Shown piece by piece: positions 54,330-63,655 of a DNA stretch of 64,000 nt. Position numbers and translations under genes: made by a program. Each line of letters starts with the position of its first letter. The first letter of the stretch is position 1. The notes below the pieces were generated by a model. The model saw only the letters and a program-made list of their open reading frames with translations, ran no database searches and was not told the origin of the DNA. The DNA is taken from assembly GCF_003438495.1 (NCBI RefSeq), contig NZ_QSSH01000001.1:82807-146806 (forward strand). The letters are read 5' to 3'. This DNA comes from Collinsella sp. TF05-9AC. Its GTDB lineage: Bacteria; Actinomycetota; Coriobacteriia; Coriobacteriales; Coriobacteriaceae.

Positions 54330-55343
54330 TTACGCCATCGGGATGCGGTCGTGGTTGACTTGGCTGTAGAACAGGCGCTGGATCTCGGCCGCATCGCGTG
54401 ACTGGCCGAGCGCCCACATGGTCTTGGCCACGAGCGTCTCGGTGGTCATGTCGTCGCCGCGCAGAATGCCCGGATGATTGGCGTAAGCACGGCCGACCTC
54501 ATAAATGCCCAGATCGAGGCCCTCTTCGGGGACCTGCGTGGTCATAACGACGGTGCGACCCGAATCGACCCAGCGGAAAATTGCCTCTTGGAACGACTCG
54601 CCCGACTCGCCAAACTCGGGAATACCGCCAATGCCAAAGGTCTCCAGAATCACGGCGTCGTAGCTATCGGCAAGGGCGTCGAGGATGCCCGGGTTTACGC
54701 CGGGCGTAAGCTTGAGTACAAATACGCGCGGGTCGATGCTGTCGTAGAAACGCACCGGGTTTTCGCCCTGATGAGTGCCGTGGAGCCCGTTGCGCACAAT
54801 GCGGTCGTTGCGGATGTAGGCAATGGGCGGATAGTTGACGCTAATGAACGCGTTAAAGCTCATGGTGCGCTGCTTGCGGGCGCGCGTGCCGGCAATGGCG
54901 ACGCCGCCAAACACGATCGACACATCGTGCGAATGCTCGTCGAGCGCATAGAGCAGGCTCTGGTACAGGTTGAGCTTGGCGTCGGTAAAGGGGTTGCCCA
55001 TGGGCTTTTGCGAGCCGGTGAGCACGATGGGCTTGGGGCTGTCCTGAATCAGATAGGAAAGTGCTGCCGCGGTGTAGCTCATGGTGTCGGTGCCGTGTAG
55101 AATCACGAAGCCGTCGTGGTCGGCATAGCCCTTGACGATGACGTCGCGGATACGCATCCAGTCGCTCGGGCGCATATTGGTGCTGTCGATGTTCATGGGC
55201 TGCACGACGTCGAGCTCGCAGAGGCCCGAGATCTCGGGGACGCTCTGGGCGAGCTCCTCACCGGTCAGGGCGGGGGAGAGGCCGTTGCCGTCCTCGGTCG
55301 ATGCGATGGTGCCGCCCGTGGCGATGAGAAGGATGCGCTTCAT
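54330..55343 (-). CDS. ansA: L-asparaginase
   Basis: 337 residues from ATG 55343 behind AGGAA; an in-frame opening to 55415 has no ribosome site. The N-terminal catalytic motif is LIATGGTIAS and the second is DGFVILHGTDTMSYTAAAL (Thr, Lys and Asp triad region). No signal peptide is present, so it is the cytosolic type. It splits asparagine to aspartate and ammonia. It is read away from guaA; the two share a ~270-base divergent gap. Confidence 0.94.
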   Translation of the reverse strand: MKRILLIATGGTIASTEDGNGLSPALTGEELAQSVPEISGLCELDVVQPMNIDSTNMRPSDWMRIRDVIVKGYADHDGFVILHGTDTMSYTAAALSYLIQDSPKPIVLTGSQKPMGNPFTDAKLNLYQSLLYALDEHSHDVSIVFGGVAIAGTRARKQRTMSFNAFISVNYPPIAYIRNDRIVRNGLHGTHQGENPVRFYDSIDPRVFVLKLTPGVNPGILDALADSYDAVILETFGIGGIPEFGESGESFQEAIFRWVDSGRTVVMTTQVPEEGLDLGIYEVGRAYANHPGILRGDDMTTETLVAKTMWALGQSRDAAEIQRLFYSQVNHDRIPMA

Positions 55344-55533
55344 GCTGGTATTCCTATCGTATTTGCCGCCGCAAGGGCGGAGTCGTTCGGCAGTATTGTG
55401 GCACAGGGCGTCCAATGTTCAAACGTATTACATCATCTGTAACGTTTGGTAACACTTCAATTGCCGTCAAATAGGGGCCTAGGTCGTGCGTTTGCCGTGC
55501 GCTGATGGCTGCGAGGGGCGAGAAACCCCATAT

Positions 55534-55545
55534 AACGTGTACACT
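55534..55545 (+). promoter_or_regulatory. Candidate -10 region of guaA
   Basis: GTGTACACTATG contains TACACT about 70 bases before guaA. A leader hairpin GCGGGTG...CCCCGC (about 55571-55592) follows. The sequence does not fit the purine riboswitch. Confidence 0.35.
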
Positions 55546-55610
55546 ATGAAGGCTATTTTCGTTCATTCACGCGGGTGGGCACCGGCTCCCCGCCAACAAG
55601 AGGGGGAACC

Positions 55611-57209
55611 ATGGATCAAAAGGCTTCCGCAAAGGTCCTCGTACTCGACTTTGGTGCGCAGTACGGTCAGCTCATTGCCCGTCGCGTCCGCGACCTCAAC
55701 GTGTATTCCGAGATTGTCCCCTGCGACATCTCGGCCGACGAGATTCGCGAGATGAACGCCTCTGCGCTCATCCTTTCCGGCGGCCCGGCTTCTGTGTATG
55801 CCGAGGACGCTCCGTCCATCGATCCTGCCATCTTTGACCTGGGCCTTCCCGTCCTGGGCTTTTGCTATGGCCATCAGATCACGGCCGTGACGCTTGGCGG
55901 CAAGGTCGGCCACTCCGAGGTGGGCGAGTACGGCCGCGCCACCATCACGCGCACGGCCGGCGCCAAGCTCTTTAACTCCACGCCCATGGAGCAGACTGTG
56001 TGGATGAGCCACCGCGACGCCGTGTCCGAGGTACCCGAGGGCTTTACCGTTACCGCCAGCACCGACGTGTGCCCGGTTGCCGCCATGGAGTGCGTCGAGC
56101 GCAAGATCTTCACCACGCAGTTCCACCCCGAGGTCAAGCACTCCGAGTATGGTCAGCAGCTGCTGAGCAACTTCCTGTTTGAGATCTGCGGCCTGGAGCC
56201 CAACTGGAGCATGGACAACCTGGTCGAGACCATGACGGCTGAGTTCCGCGAGAAGGTCGGCAACGACCGCGTGATTCTGGCCCTGTCCGGCGGCGTCGAC
56301 TCCTCCGTCGTGGCTGCGCTGGGCGCCCGCGCCGTGGGCAAGCAGATGACCTGCGTGTTCATCAACCACGGCCTGCTGCGCAAGGGCGAGCCCGAGCAGG
56401 TGGAGGAGGTCTTCACCAAGCAATTTGACGTCGACTTTATCCACGTTCATGCCGAGGACCGCTACGCCGAGCTTCTGGCCGGCGTGACCGAGCCCGAGGA
56501 GAAGCGCCGTATCATCGGTACGCAGTTCTGGAAAGAGTTCTTCGCCGTGGCGCAGCAGCTCGAGACCGACGGCAAGCCGGTCAAGTACCTGGCTCAGGGC
56601 ACTATCTACCCCGACATCATCGAGTCCGGCGCTCGCAAGACGGGCGGCAAGACGGCCACTATCAAGAGCCATCACAACCTGATCCCGTTCCCCGAGGGCG
56701 TGCACTTCGACCTCATTGAGCCGCTCGACCACTTCTTTAAGGACGAGGTCCGCGCGCTTGGTCTGGCGCTGGGCCTGCCGGGTCACATCGTGTTCCGTCA
56801 GCCCTTCCCGGGCCCGGGCCTGGCCATCCGCATCATCGGCGCGGTCGACAAGGAGAAGCTCGAGATCCTCAAGAATGCCGATGCCATCGTGCGCGAGGAG
56901 CTCGACGCCTACAACCAGCGTCTGTTTGAGCAGACCGGCGAGCGCAACTCCGAGCACAGCTGCTGGCAGTATTTCGCGGTCCTGCCTGACATCAAGTCCG
57001 TTGGCGTTATGGGCGACGAGCGCACCTACCAGCGCCCGATCATCTTGCGTGCCGTCGAGTCCAGCGATGCCATGACCGCCGACTGGGCCAAGCTGCCCTA
57101 TGACGTACTAGCCCGCATCTCTGGCCGCATCGTTGCCGAGGTTCCTGGCGCCAACCGCGTGTGCTACGACATCACGTCCAAGCCGCCCGCGACCATCGAG
57201 TGGGAATAG
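55611..57209 (+). CDS. guaA: GMP synthase (glutamine-hydrolysing)
   Basis: 532 residues from ATG 55611 behind AGAGGGGG. The N-terminal class I amidotransferase has LDFGAQYGQLIARRVRD, the nucleophile in GFCYGHQ and the FHPEVKHS His/Glu pair. The ATP-pyrophosphatase domain has LALSGGVDSSVVAAL, and the C-terminal dimerisation domain ends RVCYDITSKPPATIEWE. It converts XMP to GMP. The 3' end of guaA is a known target for integrative elements; the restriction-modification island begins just beyond its terminator. Confidence 0.98.
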   Translation: MDQKASAKVLVLDFGAQYGQLIARRVRDLNVYSEIVPCDISADEIREMNASALILSGGPASVYAEDAPSIDPAIFDLGLPVLGFCYGHQITAVTLGGKVGHSEVGEYGRATITRTAGAKLFNSTPMEQTVWMSHRDAVSEVPEGFTVTASTDVCPVAAMECVERKIFTTQFHPEVKHSEYGQQLLSNFLFEICGLEPNWSMDNLVETMTAEFREKVGNDRVILALSGGVDSSVVAALGARAVGKQMTCVFINHGLLRKGEPEQVEEVFTKQFDVDFIHVHAEDRYAELLAGVTEPEEKRRIIGTQFWKEFFAVAQQLETDGKPVKYLAQGTIYPDIIESGARKTGGKTATIKSHHNLIPFPEGVHFDLIEPLDHFFKDEVRALGLALGLPGHIVFRQPFPGPGLAIRIIGAVDKEKLEILKNADAIVREELDAYNQRLFEQTGERNSEHSCWQYFAVLPDIKSVGVMGDERTYQRPIILRAVESSDAMTADWAKLPYDVLARISGRIVAEVPGANRVCYDITSKPPATIEWE

Positions 57210-57223
57210 TAAATAGCCCTTTG

Positions 57224-57257
57224 CGAGGGAGGCCGGATACGGCCTCCCTCGTTTTTT
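57224..57257 (+). terminator. guaA terminator
   Basis: CGAGGGAGGCCG / CGGCCTCCCTCG perfect 12-bp stem with a GATA loop and six Ts. Confidence 0.96.
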
Positions 57258-57612
57258 ATTTGCGTGCCATGGGTGCTTGTGCATTGTGGTGTATGTGGTA
57301 CATGCAAACCAGTCACGCAATCTCTCAAGCTGTTTAGCTGGGATTATTGTTTGCTGGTATGTTTTAAAGTGCTTTCAATTACCGAAGCAACGTCATCAAT
57401 TTATTTCTAATTAATGCTGACCGGCAGATTGCGTCCGCCCGCGAGAGGCCGCTCGGACTGGTACTCAAAATGTACTCACGACGTTTTGAGTATCGATTTG
57501 CTGGTACTCACAGACGGTAAAAACGGCTGTCTACCTCGATATATTCGTTATCCCCAACGATTCGCCAACGAATACTGACTAGTGATTGAGTGCTGCATGG
57601 CTCAAATTGGCC
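57258..57612. other. 355-bp AT-rich gap between guaA and the RM island
   Basis: Base composition falls well below the genome average. GGTACTCA occurs repeatedly and ACTCAAAA/TTTTGAGT forms a dyad (about 57465-57494). No gene or complete attachment site could be shown. Confidence 0.5.
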
Positions 57613-57648
57613 TACGTAATTACGTAATTACGTATTCTGAAGTAAAAT
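57613..57648 (+). promoter_or_regulatory. Iteron operator and -10 of the RM operon
   Basis: TACGTAAT is repeated head to tail (57613-57634: TACGTAATTACGTAATTACG plus TA), also a perfect palindrome. TAAAAT at 57643-57648 is a suitable -10, whose -35 would fall inside the repeats. RHH proteins such as the product of 57699 usually bind short tandem sites of this kind. Confidence 0.65.
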
Positions 57649-57698
57649 GATTTCGGTCAATTAAGGAACGTAGAACAGGTCAATTCGGAGGGGCGACC

Positions 57699-57866
57699 AT
57701 GGAGGAAGATCAGGCTGTTCATGCCGAAAGGGAGCTGGATAAGTTCACGCTCTCGATAACCCGCGAGGATAAGCGGGCTCTTAAGTCCTATGCCGCGCGC
57801 CAGGATAAGACGGTGGCTAAAGTCTTGCGCGAATGGATTGACGAGAAGTGCAAGGGGGAGAAGTGA
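57699..57866 (+). CDS. Ribbon-helix-helix (CopG/Arc-like) regulator of the RM operon
   Basis: 55 residues from ATG 57699, with CGGAGGGGCG upstream. After a short acidic lead, KFTLSITREDKRALKSYAA (strand, helix A) and KTVAKVLREWIDEK (helix B) form a complete RHH domain. Its TGA overlaps the mod start by one base (TGATG). The gene lies first in the operon behind the TACGTAAT iterons, so it is probably an autoregulator that sets restriction-modification levels, comparable to the controller proteins of some type II systems. RHH controllers ahead of type III systems are, as far as I know, not a standard feature. Antitoxin function is an alternative, but no toxin follows. Confidence 0.78.
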   Translation: MEEDQAVHAERELDKFTLSITREDKRALKSYAARQDKTVAKVLREWIDEKCKGEK

Positions 57867-60048
57867 TGTCTCAGACGGCGCAAGCAGTCGTTCAGAACCT
57901 TGTTGATCGCGCTGTCAAGCTGGGCGATCGTCAGCTCGCTGCCGACATCCGCGCCTTTGCGGCGCAGCGCCAGTTTGGGCTTGTATTTGAACACAACCGT
58001 CCAGAGCGACTTCGCCTTTATGGCAAACCTGTCATGAAGGGCGATGTCGTACAGGTGCTTCCCGAGCGTGGTAAAAAAGAGGACTCTAGCTCCCAACTGC
58101 TATGGTTGGTAAATGCCGTTCGGGGGGGGTTGCTGATCTAAAGCCATATCAATCGCCCTCATATGACGAAAACGAATGTGAGCCCCGCTCCGTTGCTGTC
58201 GACGATGTCGTGTCTGTTGCTGAATATGACCAGCCGATTTATGCTGGCCTCAAAGAGACTGGGCGTGTTGAGCGCGCTGGCGATAAGCCCTATCAAGTAG
58301 TCATTAACGGCGAAAACTACCATGCTCTTGAAACCTTGGCCTTTGCCTATGCAGGCAAAGTGGACTGCATATATATTGACCCACCCTATAACACTGGCGC
58401 TCGCGACTGGAAATACAACAACGATTACGTTGACGGCTCCGACGCCTATCGCCACTCCAAGTGGCTTGCCTTCATGGAGCGCCGCCTTAAGCTCGCCAAG
58501 CAGCTGCTCAACCCCAACGATTCCGTACTCATCGTGACGATTGACGAGAAGGAGTACGCAAGGCTTGAGCTTCTTTTAGAGAGCGTTTTTCCCAACGCGA
58601 CCGGTATTCAGACGGTTTCAATCACCATAAACAAGAACGGGGTCGCCCGCGGCAACCAGTTCAAGAGGGCTGACGAGTACGCCGTCTTCTGCTTTTTTGG
58701 TACCGCCACGCCGTGCCAAGTGGACCGCAGACTCTATTCCGTTGAGTTCGGAGAACTTGAGAAAAAAGTGGCTGATGACGCGTCGAGCAGCCGCTCCCAA
58801 CGTAAAGTACGTTGGGAGCGGCTGCTGAGAGGTGGTTCCAATTCGGCGCGAAGTGATCGACCTAACCTCTTTTATCCAATCTACATCAACGAGAGAAGCC
58901 GAACCATAGAGGCGATTGGCGATAGCATTCCTCGTGAAATGGATTATCGCGCGGTGCCAGGCGTTGATGGGCTGCGCGCAATTTGGCCCATCCGCCCTGA
59001 TGGACGTGAAGCCACGTGGCATATGTCTCAGCCCACGCTAAAACAGAAGCTGGACAAGGGTTTTGCCCGAGTAAGCACATATGATGAGAAGAACGATAGA
59101 TACACGCTCCTTTATCTTGCCAATATTCAAGAAGACAGGCTTGCAAAAGGCGAGCTGAAAATCGTAGGCAGACGCGATGACGGGTCTGCGATTCTCGAGG
59201 CGGTTGGCGAGGCGACTGCAATACCAACAACAGTTTGGTCGGGAGCTCAATTCTCGGCTGGAGAATATGGAAGTCGATACATCAAGCGATTCCTAGGCCA
59301 TCGGTCTTTCAACTTCCCGAAGTCTCTTTATGCGACCGAGCTCTCAATCGCTTCCGTTGTCGCCGACAAGCCCGATGCCCTTATAGTCGACTTCTTCTCA
59401 GGGTCGGGCACTACGGCGCACGCCGTCATGCGCCTGAACCATCAGGACGGCGGGCGCAGGCGCTCCATCAGTATCACGAACAACGAGGTCTCCGAGGACG
59501 AATCCAAAAAGCTCACCAAGCGCGGTCTTCGCCAGGGCGACCCCGAATGGGAGGCACTGGGCGTCTGCCAGTACGTTACCAAACCTCGCGTCACGGCGGC
59601 CATCACGGGCAAGACGCCCGATGGCGACCCCATCAAGGGTGACTACAAGTTCACCGACGAGTTCCCCATGGCCGACGGCTTTGAGGAAAATGCTGTCTTC
59701 TTTGACCTCACCTACGAAGACCCAGACGCCGTCGAGCTGGGCGTGGCCTTCGAGGAGATCGCGCCTTTGCTCTGGCTGCGCGCTGGTTCGCGTGGCAGCA
59801 TCATCAAGTACGAGCAGCCGGGTTTTGCCATGGCCGACGCCTACGCCGTCCTTTTCGACTTTGCTTCGGTTGGCGCTTTCATAGACGCCGTCAAGCAGAA
59901 TGCCAGCATAAGGTGCGCCTATGTGATCACGGACGACACGGCTCGATATGCCTCCGTCAAGGCTCAGCTCCCCGGGCTCGACGTGGTCCGGCTTTACGAG
60001 AACTATCTGCAATCATTCAAGATTGCCGCCGAGGATGCGGTGAGGTAA
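57866..60048 (+). CDS. mod: Type III DNA methyltransferase Mod, phase-variable (frame broken at a G8 tract)
   Basis: The true N-terminus begins at ATG 57866 (DRAVKLGDRQLAADIRAFAA, QFGLVFEHNRPERLRLYGKP), a typical Mod start, but this frame stops at 58139-58141 after eight Gs (58122-58129). The frame beginning right at the Gs (VADLKPYQSP...) continues to 60048. One extra G (nine) restores about 727 residues. Motif IV DPPYNTG (near 58380) precedes motif I in DFFSGSGTTAHAVMRLN (near 59390), the beta-class order of type III Mods; SDAYRHSKWLAFMERRLKLA matches the family. The region between (58680-59330) is the target-recognition domain, with lower GC and a 19-bp perfect hairpin. An internal ATG 58102 could give a protein lacking ~80 residues. 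As sequenced the gene is OFF. Confidence 0.88.
58122..58129 (+). repeat. G8 homopolymer, putative phase-variation switch of mod
   Basis: Eight Gs between the Mod N-terminal frame and the methylase body. Nine or six Gs give one continuous reading frame (R-G-G-V-A-D-L at the join with nine). Confidence 0.78.
58786..58826. repeat. 19-bp perfect hairpin inside the mod target-recognition region
   Basis: AGCAGCCGCTCCCAACGTA (58786-58804), loop AAG, then the exact reverse complement (58808-58826). It stays within the open frame and encodes a Ser/Arg-rich loop (SSSRSQRKVRWERLL). Confidence 0.85.
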
Positions 60049-60050
60049 AC

Positions 60051-62960
60051 ATGCGAGTCGAACTTAAGGATTTCCAAGCCGGGGCAGTCGCGACCCTGGC
60101 AAACAAGTTGCAGTCGATGCGCCGACGCTATGAGCAGGACGGCGAACTGTCTTCGGTGTGCCTCGCATCTCCCACGGGCTCGGGCAAGACAGTCATGTGC
60201 GCGGCGACGATTGAAGCACTCTTCTTCGGAGACGATGATCTGGGCCTTATACCCGACGAGAATGCCGTTGTTCTTTGGCTCTCGGATTCCCCGAGCCTGA
60301 ACGAGCAGACGAGCGTGCGTTTCTCCAACGTGGCGGACAAGCTTGCAGACAGCATCCTTGACAGGCGCCATCTGGTCACGATTACCAACGACTTCGGAGC
60401 CGCGCACGACATTCTCGAACCGCGCCATGTCTATTTCCTCAGCAAGGACCTGCTTAGCAAGAATGGCCTGCTCACCAAGGGTGGTGAGGCCAACTCCGGC
60501 CGCGTGTTCTGGGATATCCTTGACCGCACTATCAGGGACCCGGAGCGTAACCTCTATCTGTTCATAGACGAGGCCCACCGCGGCCTGGGGGCCAATGCAT
60601 CAAGTAAGCGCGGCACCGCGACGATTTACGCCAACTTAATTGATGGCCTGGATGGTCGTGCAGCGATGCCCGTTGTCGTTGGTGTCTCCGCCACGCCGCA
60701 GAGGTTCGAGGCAGCTATGGACCAGCGCGTCGACCGCGTGCGTATGCCAAAGGTCGCTGTGACCCCTCGCGAGGTCCAGGAGTCAGGTCTGCTCAAGGAC
60801 ATCATCGAGTTGCGCGTGCCAGAGAAGGACGACCCAGTCGAGCACCAGTACCTCACTATGGCGTGCGAGCGCTATGCCCTTGCCTGCCGCGAGTGGGGCG
60901 AGTACTGTGCCCGTGAGGGCGAGAGTGCCGTCAACCCGCTGCTGCTCATCCAAGCGGTGGACAACGTGAGCAACTCGGCCCTGGCTGAGATGTGCGACCA
61001 GATCACGGGCCTGGTCCCCGGCCTTTCCGAGACGATGTCGTTCGGCAACGTCTTCGGCGAGCATAAGGACATCGCGGCGGGAAAATACCTCATTCCCTAT
61101 GTCGAGCCCGAGTTCGTTCAGGACACCTCGCGCATTCGCGTGCTCTTCGCCAAGGAGGCTGTCTCCAACGGATGGGACTGCCCGCGAGCGGAGGTCATCT
61201 TCTCGCAGCGCAGACGTTCGGACTCGACCTATATCGCACAGCTCGTGGGACGTATGGTACGCACTCCACTTGCGCGGCGCATCGAATCCGATGATCTTTT
61301 GAACTCCGTCGCCTGCTACCTGCCCCAGTTCAATCCCGAGAGCACTCAGGACGTGGTCGACTACCTCATGGGCCGCAAGGACGACATGGGCGAGAGCTCC
61401 ATCGGCAAGCAGAACATCGTTCTCAACCCCGTGACTATCACGGCGGCTGCGCCCAAGTCCGAAGCTGACTACCAACAGGAGCTCAAGGCGTACGAGGAGA
61501 ACGAGAAGGCCATCGAGGCGGCGCGGCAGGCACAACCCGGCTACCAGGCGTCGCTTGCCGGCATTGCGATTCAGGAGCCGTTGGACATGCAGGGAACGCA
61601 GCCCTCGCTTGCCTCGACGGTCATGCCCGTCGACGTCCCGGCGCCAGAAGCGGAGCCGGCGCCTCAGCTCGCAACGGGCAACTACGTTGCAGCGCCTGCC
61701 CCGCAGCAACCTGCGACACCTGAGCCAAGTTCCACACGGACCGAGCCGACCCAGCCCGTCTCGGTCGTAAAACCCGTGCCCATGGCAAAGCCCAAGCCGC
61801 CCACCAAGCGCGAGCAGTCTTTCACGCACCAGGAGTGGCAGGGCATCCGCACAGCATTCGATTCCATCCCCGTCCAGCGCATTCCGAAGAAGGCCAGAAA
61901 CGAATTCCAGAGCCTGGTTAAGACGGCGACTCTGCTTGTCGAGACCGGCCTCGATGTCAATGCCGCGGCCGACGTGAAAAAACAGTTCGTCCAGAAGCTC
62001 AAGGGATACATCGTTGCTTACGAGGACGAGTACCGCGAAACCAAGCACGACGTTGAGGTTGCCGAGACCGTCAAGATCACGCTCGACAAGCTCAACGAGA
62101 CCGAGGACCAGGAGCAGGAGGAGGCCCGCACGGACGCCGAGGGCCTCAGAAAGGCCGCCCGCGACGCCGACATGCATTTCACCAAGGAGTTTGCGAATGA
62201 GTATCGTCGCGCCAACTTCAAGGAGCTTGGGCGCCCCGAGTGCGACTTGCGCCTTGCCGCAGCGGTGCGCACGCAGGCCATCGTTGATGCGCTCGAGGGC
62301 TGGGCGGCTCAATGTCGAAAGGAATACTTCGATAAGGTCGATGGATCTGGCGATTATGACTACCTTAACGACTCGGCAAAACAGCGTTACGACGAGCTGG
62401 CCCGTGAAACCGAAGGCAAGCGCCTCACAAAGATAGAGTGGCCCACGTCTGCCAGCACGTCGGATGACTTCGCTAAGTATCCGTGCCATATCGTGCAGAA
62501 AGAGGACGGCCTCTGCCCGCTCGACCTGAACCCGGCGGAAGACTATATCGTTAGGAACGAATTGGCAAAGAATCGAACGGTTGCCTTCTATCGCAATCCG
62601 TCGGGCAGCATGTCTGCCAAGGCGTTTTCGATTCCGTACATGTCTTCGGTGGGACGCAAGGCCCTGCATCCAGACTTCCTCTTCTTCGTGAAGGATGCAG
62701 CGGGCGTCATCAGGCCGTCCATCGTTGACCCTCATGGCGAGTTCCTCGGCGACACGCTAGCAAAGCTTAGGGGCTATGTGACCTATCTGCGCGATTATCC
62801 CGATGTGTTCAAGCAGGTACTCTTCGTCGGGGATATGGGCGAGGGCGTGTACAAGGTGCTCAACCTCTTGCGATCCGATGTGCAGGATGCCGTGATGGGC
62901 TACAGCGATGTCGACTGTAAGGCGCTCTTCTACGGCTCCTTCGCAAACGACTATCACTAG
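60051..62960 (+). CDS. res: Type III restriction enzyme, Res subunit (DEAH helicase-nuclease)
   Basis: 969 residues from ATG 60051, two bases after the mod stop; GGATGCGGTGAGG precedes it. Superfamily 2 motifs: Walker A SPTGSGKT at 40-47, DEAH in FIDEAHRG at 173-176, SAT in VGVSATPQRF, and motif VI-like YIAQLVGRMVRTPLAR. A Pro/Ala/Glu-rich linker (about 520-590) leads to a helical region and a C-terminal domain with HPDFLFFVKDA and PSIVDPHGEFL, which occupies the nuclease position. Res needs Mod for target recognition, so if mod is OFF at the G8 tract both activities are lost together, which avoids self-cutting. A terminator follows at 63028. Confidence 0.9.
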   Translation: MRVELKDFQAGAVATLANKLQSMRRRYEQDGELSSVCLASPTGSGKTVMCAATIEALFFGDDDLGLIPDENAVVLWLSDSPSLNEQTSVRFSNVADKLADSILDRRHLVTITNDFGAAHDILEPRHVYFLSKDLLSKNGLLTKGGEANSGRVFWDILDRTIRDPERNLYLFIDEAHRGLGANASSKRGTATIYANLIDGLDGRAAMPVVVGVSATPQRFEAAMDQRVDRVRMPKVAVTPREVQESGLLKDIIELRVPEKDDPVEHQYLTMACERYALACREWGEYCAREGESAVNPLLLIQAVDNVSNSALAEMCDQITGLVPGLSETMSFGNVFGEHKDIAAGKYLIPYVEPEFVQDTSRIRVLFAKEAVSNGWDCPRAEVIFSQRRRSDSTYIAQLVGRMVRTPLARRIESDDLLNSVACYLPQFNPESTQDVVDYLMGRKDDMGESSIGKQNIVLNPVTITAAAPKSEADYQQELKAYEENEKAIEAARQAQPGYQASLAGIAIQEPLDMQGTQPSLASTVMPVDVPAPEAEPAPQLATGNYVAAPAPQQPATPEPSSTRTEPTQPVSVVKPVPMAKPKPPTKREQSFTHQEWQGIRTAFDSIPVQRIPKKARNEFQSLVKTATLLVETGLDVNAAADVKKQFVQKLKGYIVAYEDEYRETKHDVEVAETVKITLDKLNETEDQEQEEARTDAEGLRKAARDADMHFTKEFANEYRRANFKELGRPECDLRLAAAVRTQAIVDALEGWAAQCRKEYFDKVDGSGDYDYLNDSAKQRYDELARETEGKRLTKIEWPTSASTSDDFAKYPCHIVQKEDGLCPLDLNPAEDYIVRNELAKNRTVAFYRNPSGSMSAKAFSIPYMSSVGRKALHPDFLFFVKDAAGVIRPSIVDPHGEFLGDTLAKLRGYVTYLRDYPDVFKQVLFVGDMGEGVYKVLNLLRSDVQDAVMGYSDVDCKALFYGSFANDYH

Positions 62961-63351
62961 GATTGTCGGGATTTGCCCGGCGGGCGTCTCGGATCATATA
63001 CCAGAACCGAATTAGTAAGGCTCGCTAAGGCGGCCGTCCGTTAGGGGCGGCCGCCTCTCTTCAGTCTTGACCAATGATTTCAAGCGTTTCGGTGGCATTC
63101 GCCGGTCATGACCTCGTATCCGTTACGTGGGTGGCACCTCCGCTACGCCGCGTCAAGGGGGCCCATGAGACCCCGCACAAACCTCCGCTCCGCTCCGGTT
63201 GGTGGAGGTCGTCATGGACCTCCCTTGACCCGCCTTCGCTCCGGTGCGGCTTTGCGGGGAGCAAAGCCGACGACGACGCGCGGCGTCGCCATTCGGCTTT
63301 GCCCGCAGGGGCGAGATGTTCAGGGCAGCGTGCCCGGAAACGGAGGAAGAC
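62961..63351. other. 391-bp gap after res, with terminator and GC-rich dyads
   Basis: Terminator at 63028-63060. Further on GGAGGTC/GACCTCC (about 63205-63225) and CGGCTTTG/CAAAGCCG (63247-63270) form hairpins. Openings in this stretch look like chance reading of GC-rich repeats. Confidence 0.5.
63028..63060 (+). terminator. Terminator after res
   Basis: AGGCGGCCG pairs with CGGCCGCCT, followed by CTCTTC; the T tract is weak. Confidence 0.7.
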
Positions 63352-63651
63352 ATGCAGGAGCTGATGACGAGGGAGATTGCGGAGGGGCTGCCGAGGCTCT
63401 ATGAGCAAGACGGTGCGGAAGACCCCACGGTATACGTCCACTACTTCTCGTGCGTGAACGGATGGGACTGGTGGCTGCTCGAGTTCGATGGGACGGACGA
63501 GGCGTTCGGCCTCGTCGAGGGCTATGACGACGAGCTCGGCTACTTCAGCATCAAGGAGATGGAGGAGCTGAACCGCCAAATGGGGTTCGCCGCCGTCGAG
63601 CGCGACGAGCACTTCGAGCCGAAGCTGCTTAGCGCCGTCAGGGGGAGGTAG
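63352..63651 (+). CDS. DUF2958 protein
   Basis: 99 residues from ATG 63352, with CGGAGGA six bases upstream; longer in-frame openings lack a site. The whole protein fits DUF2958: LMTREIAEGLPRLYEQDG, VYVHYFSCVNGWDWWLLEFDG, FGLVEGYDDELGYFSIKEMEEL and a final VERDEHFEPKLL. The family is typical of plasmids and integrative elements and its function is unknown. With the RM system beside guaA it supports a mobile origin of this end of the window. It is followed four bases later by another small gene. Confidence 0.85.
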   Translation: MQELMTREIAEGLPRLYEQDGAEDPTVYVHYFSCVNGWDWWLLEFDGTDEAFGLVEGYDDELGYFSIKEMEELNRQMGFAAVERDEHFEPKLLSAVRGR

Positions 63652-63655
63652 CTTC

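Noticed and set aside
55440-55610. Purine riboswitch upstream of guaA
   Set aside because: The conserved purine-aptamer core was not found; only a GC-rich hairpin is present.
58102-60048. Mod as a complete gene starting at ATG 58102
   Set aside because: This start lacks a ribosome site and drops the conserved ~80-residue Mod N-terminus, which is present upstream in the other frame.
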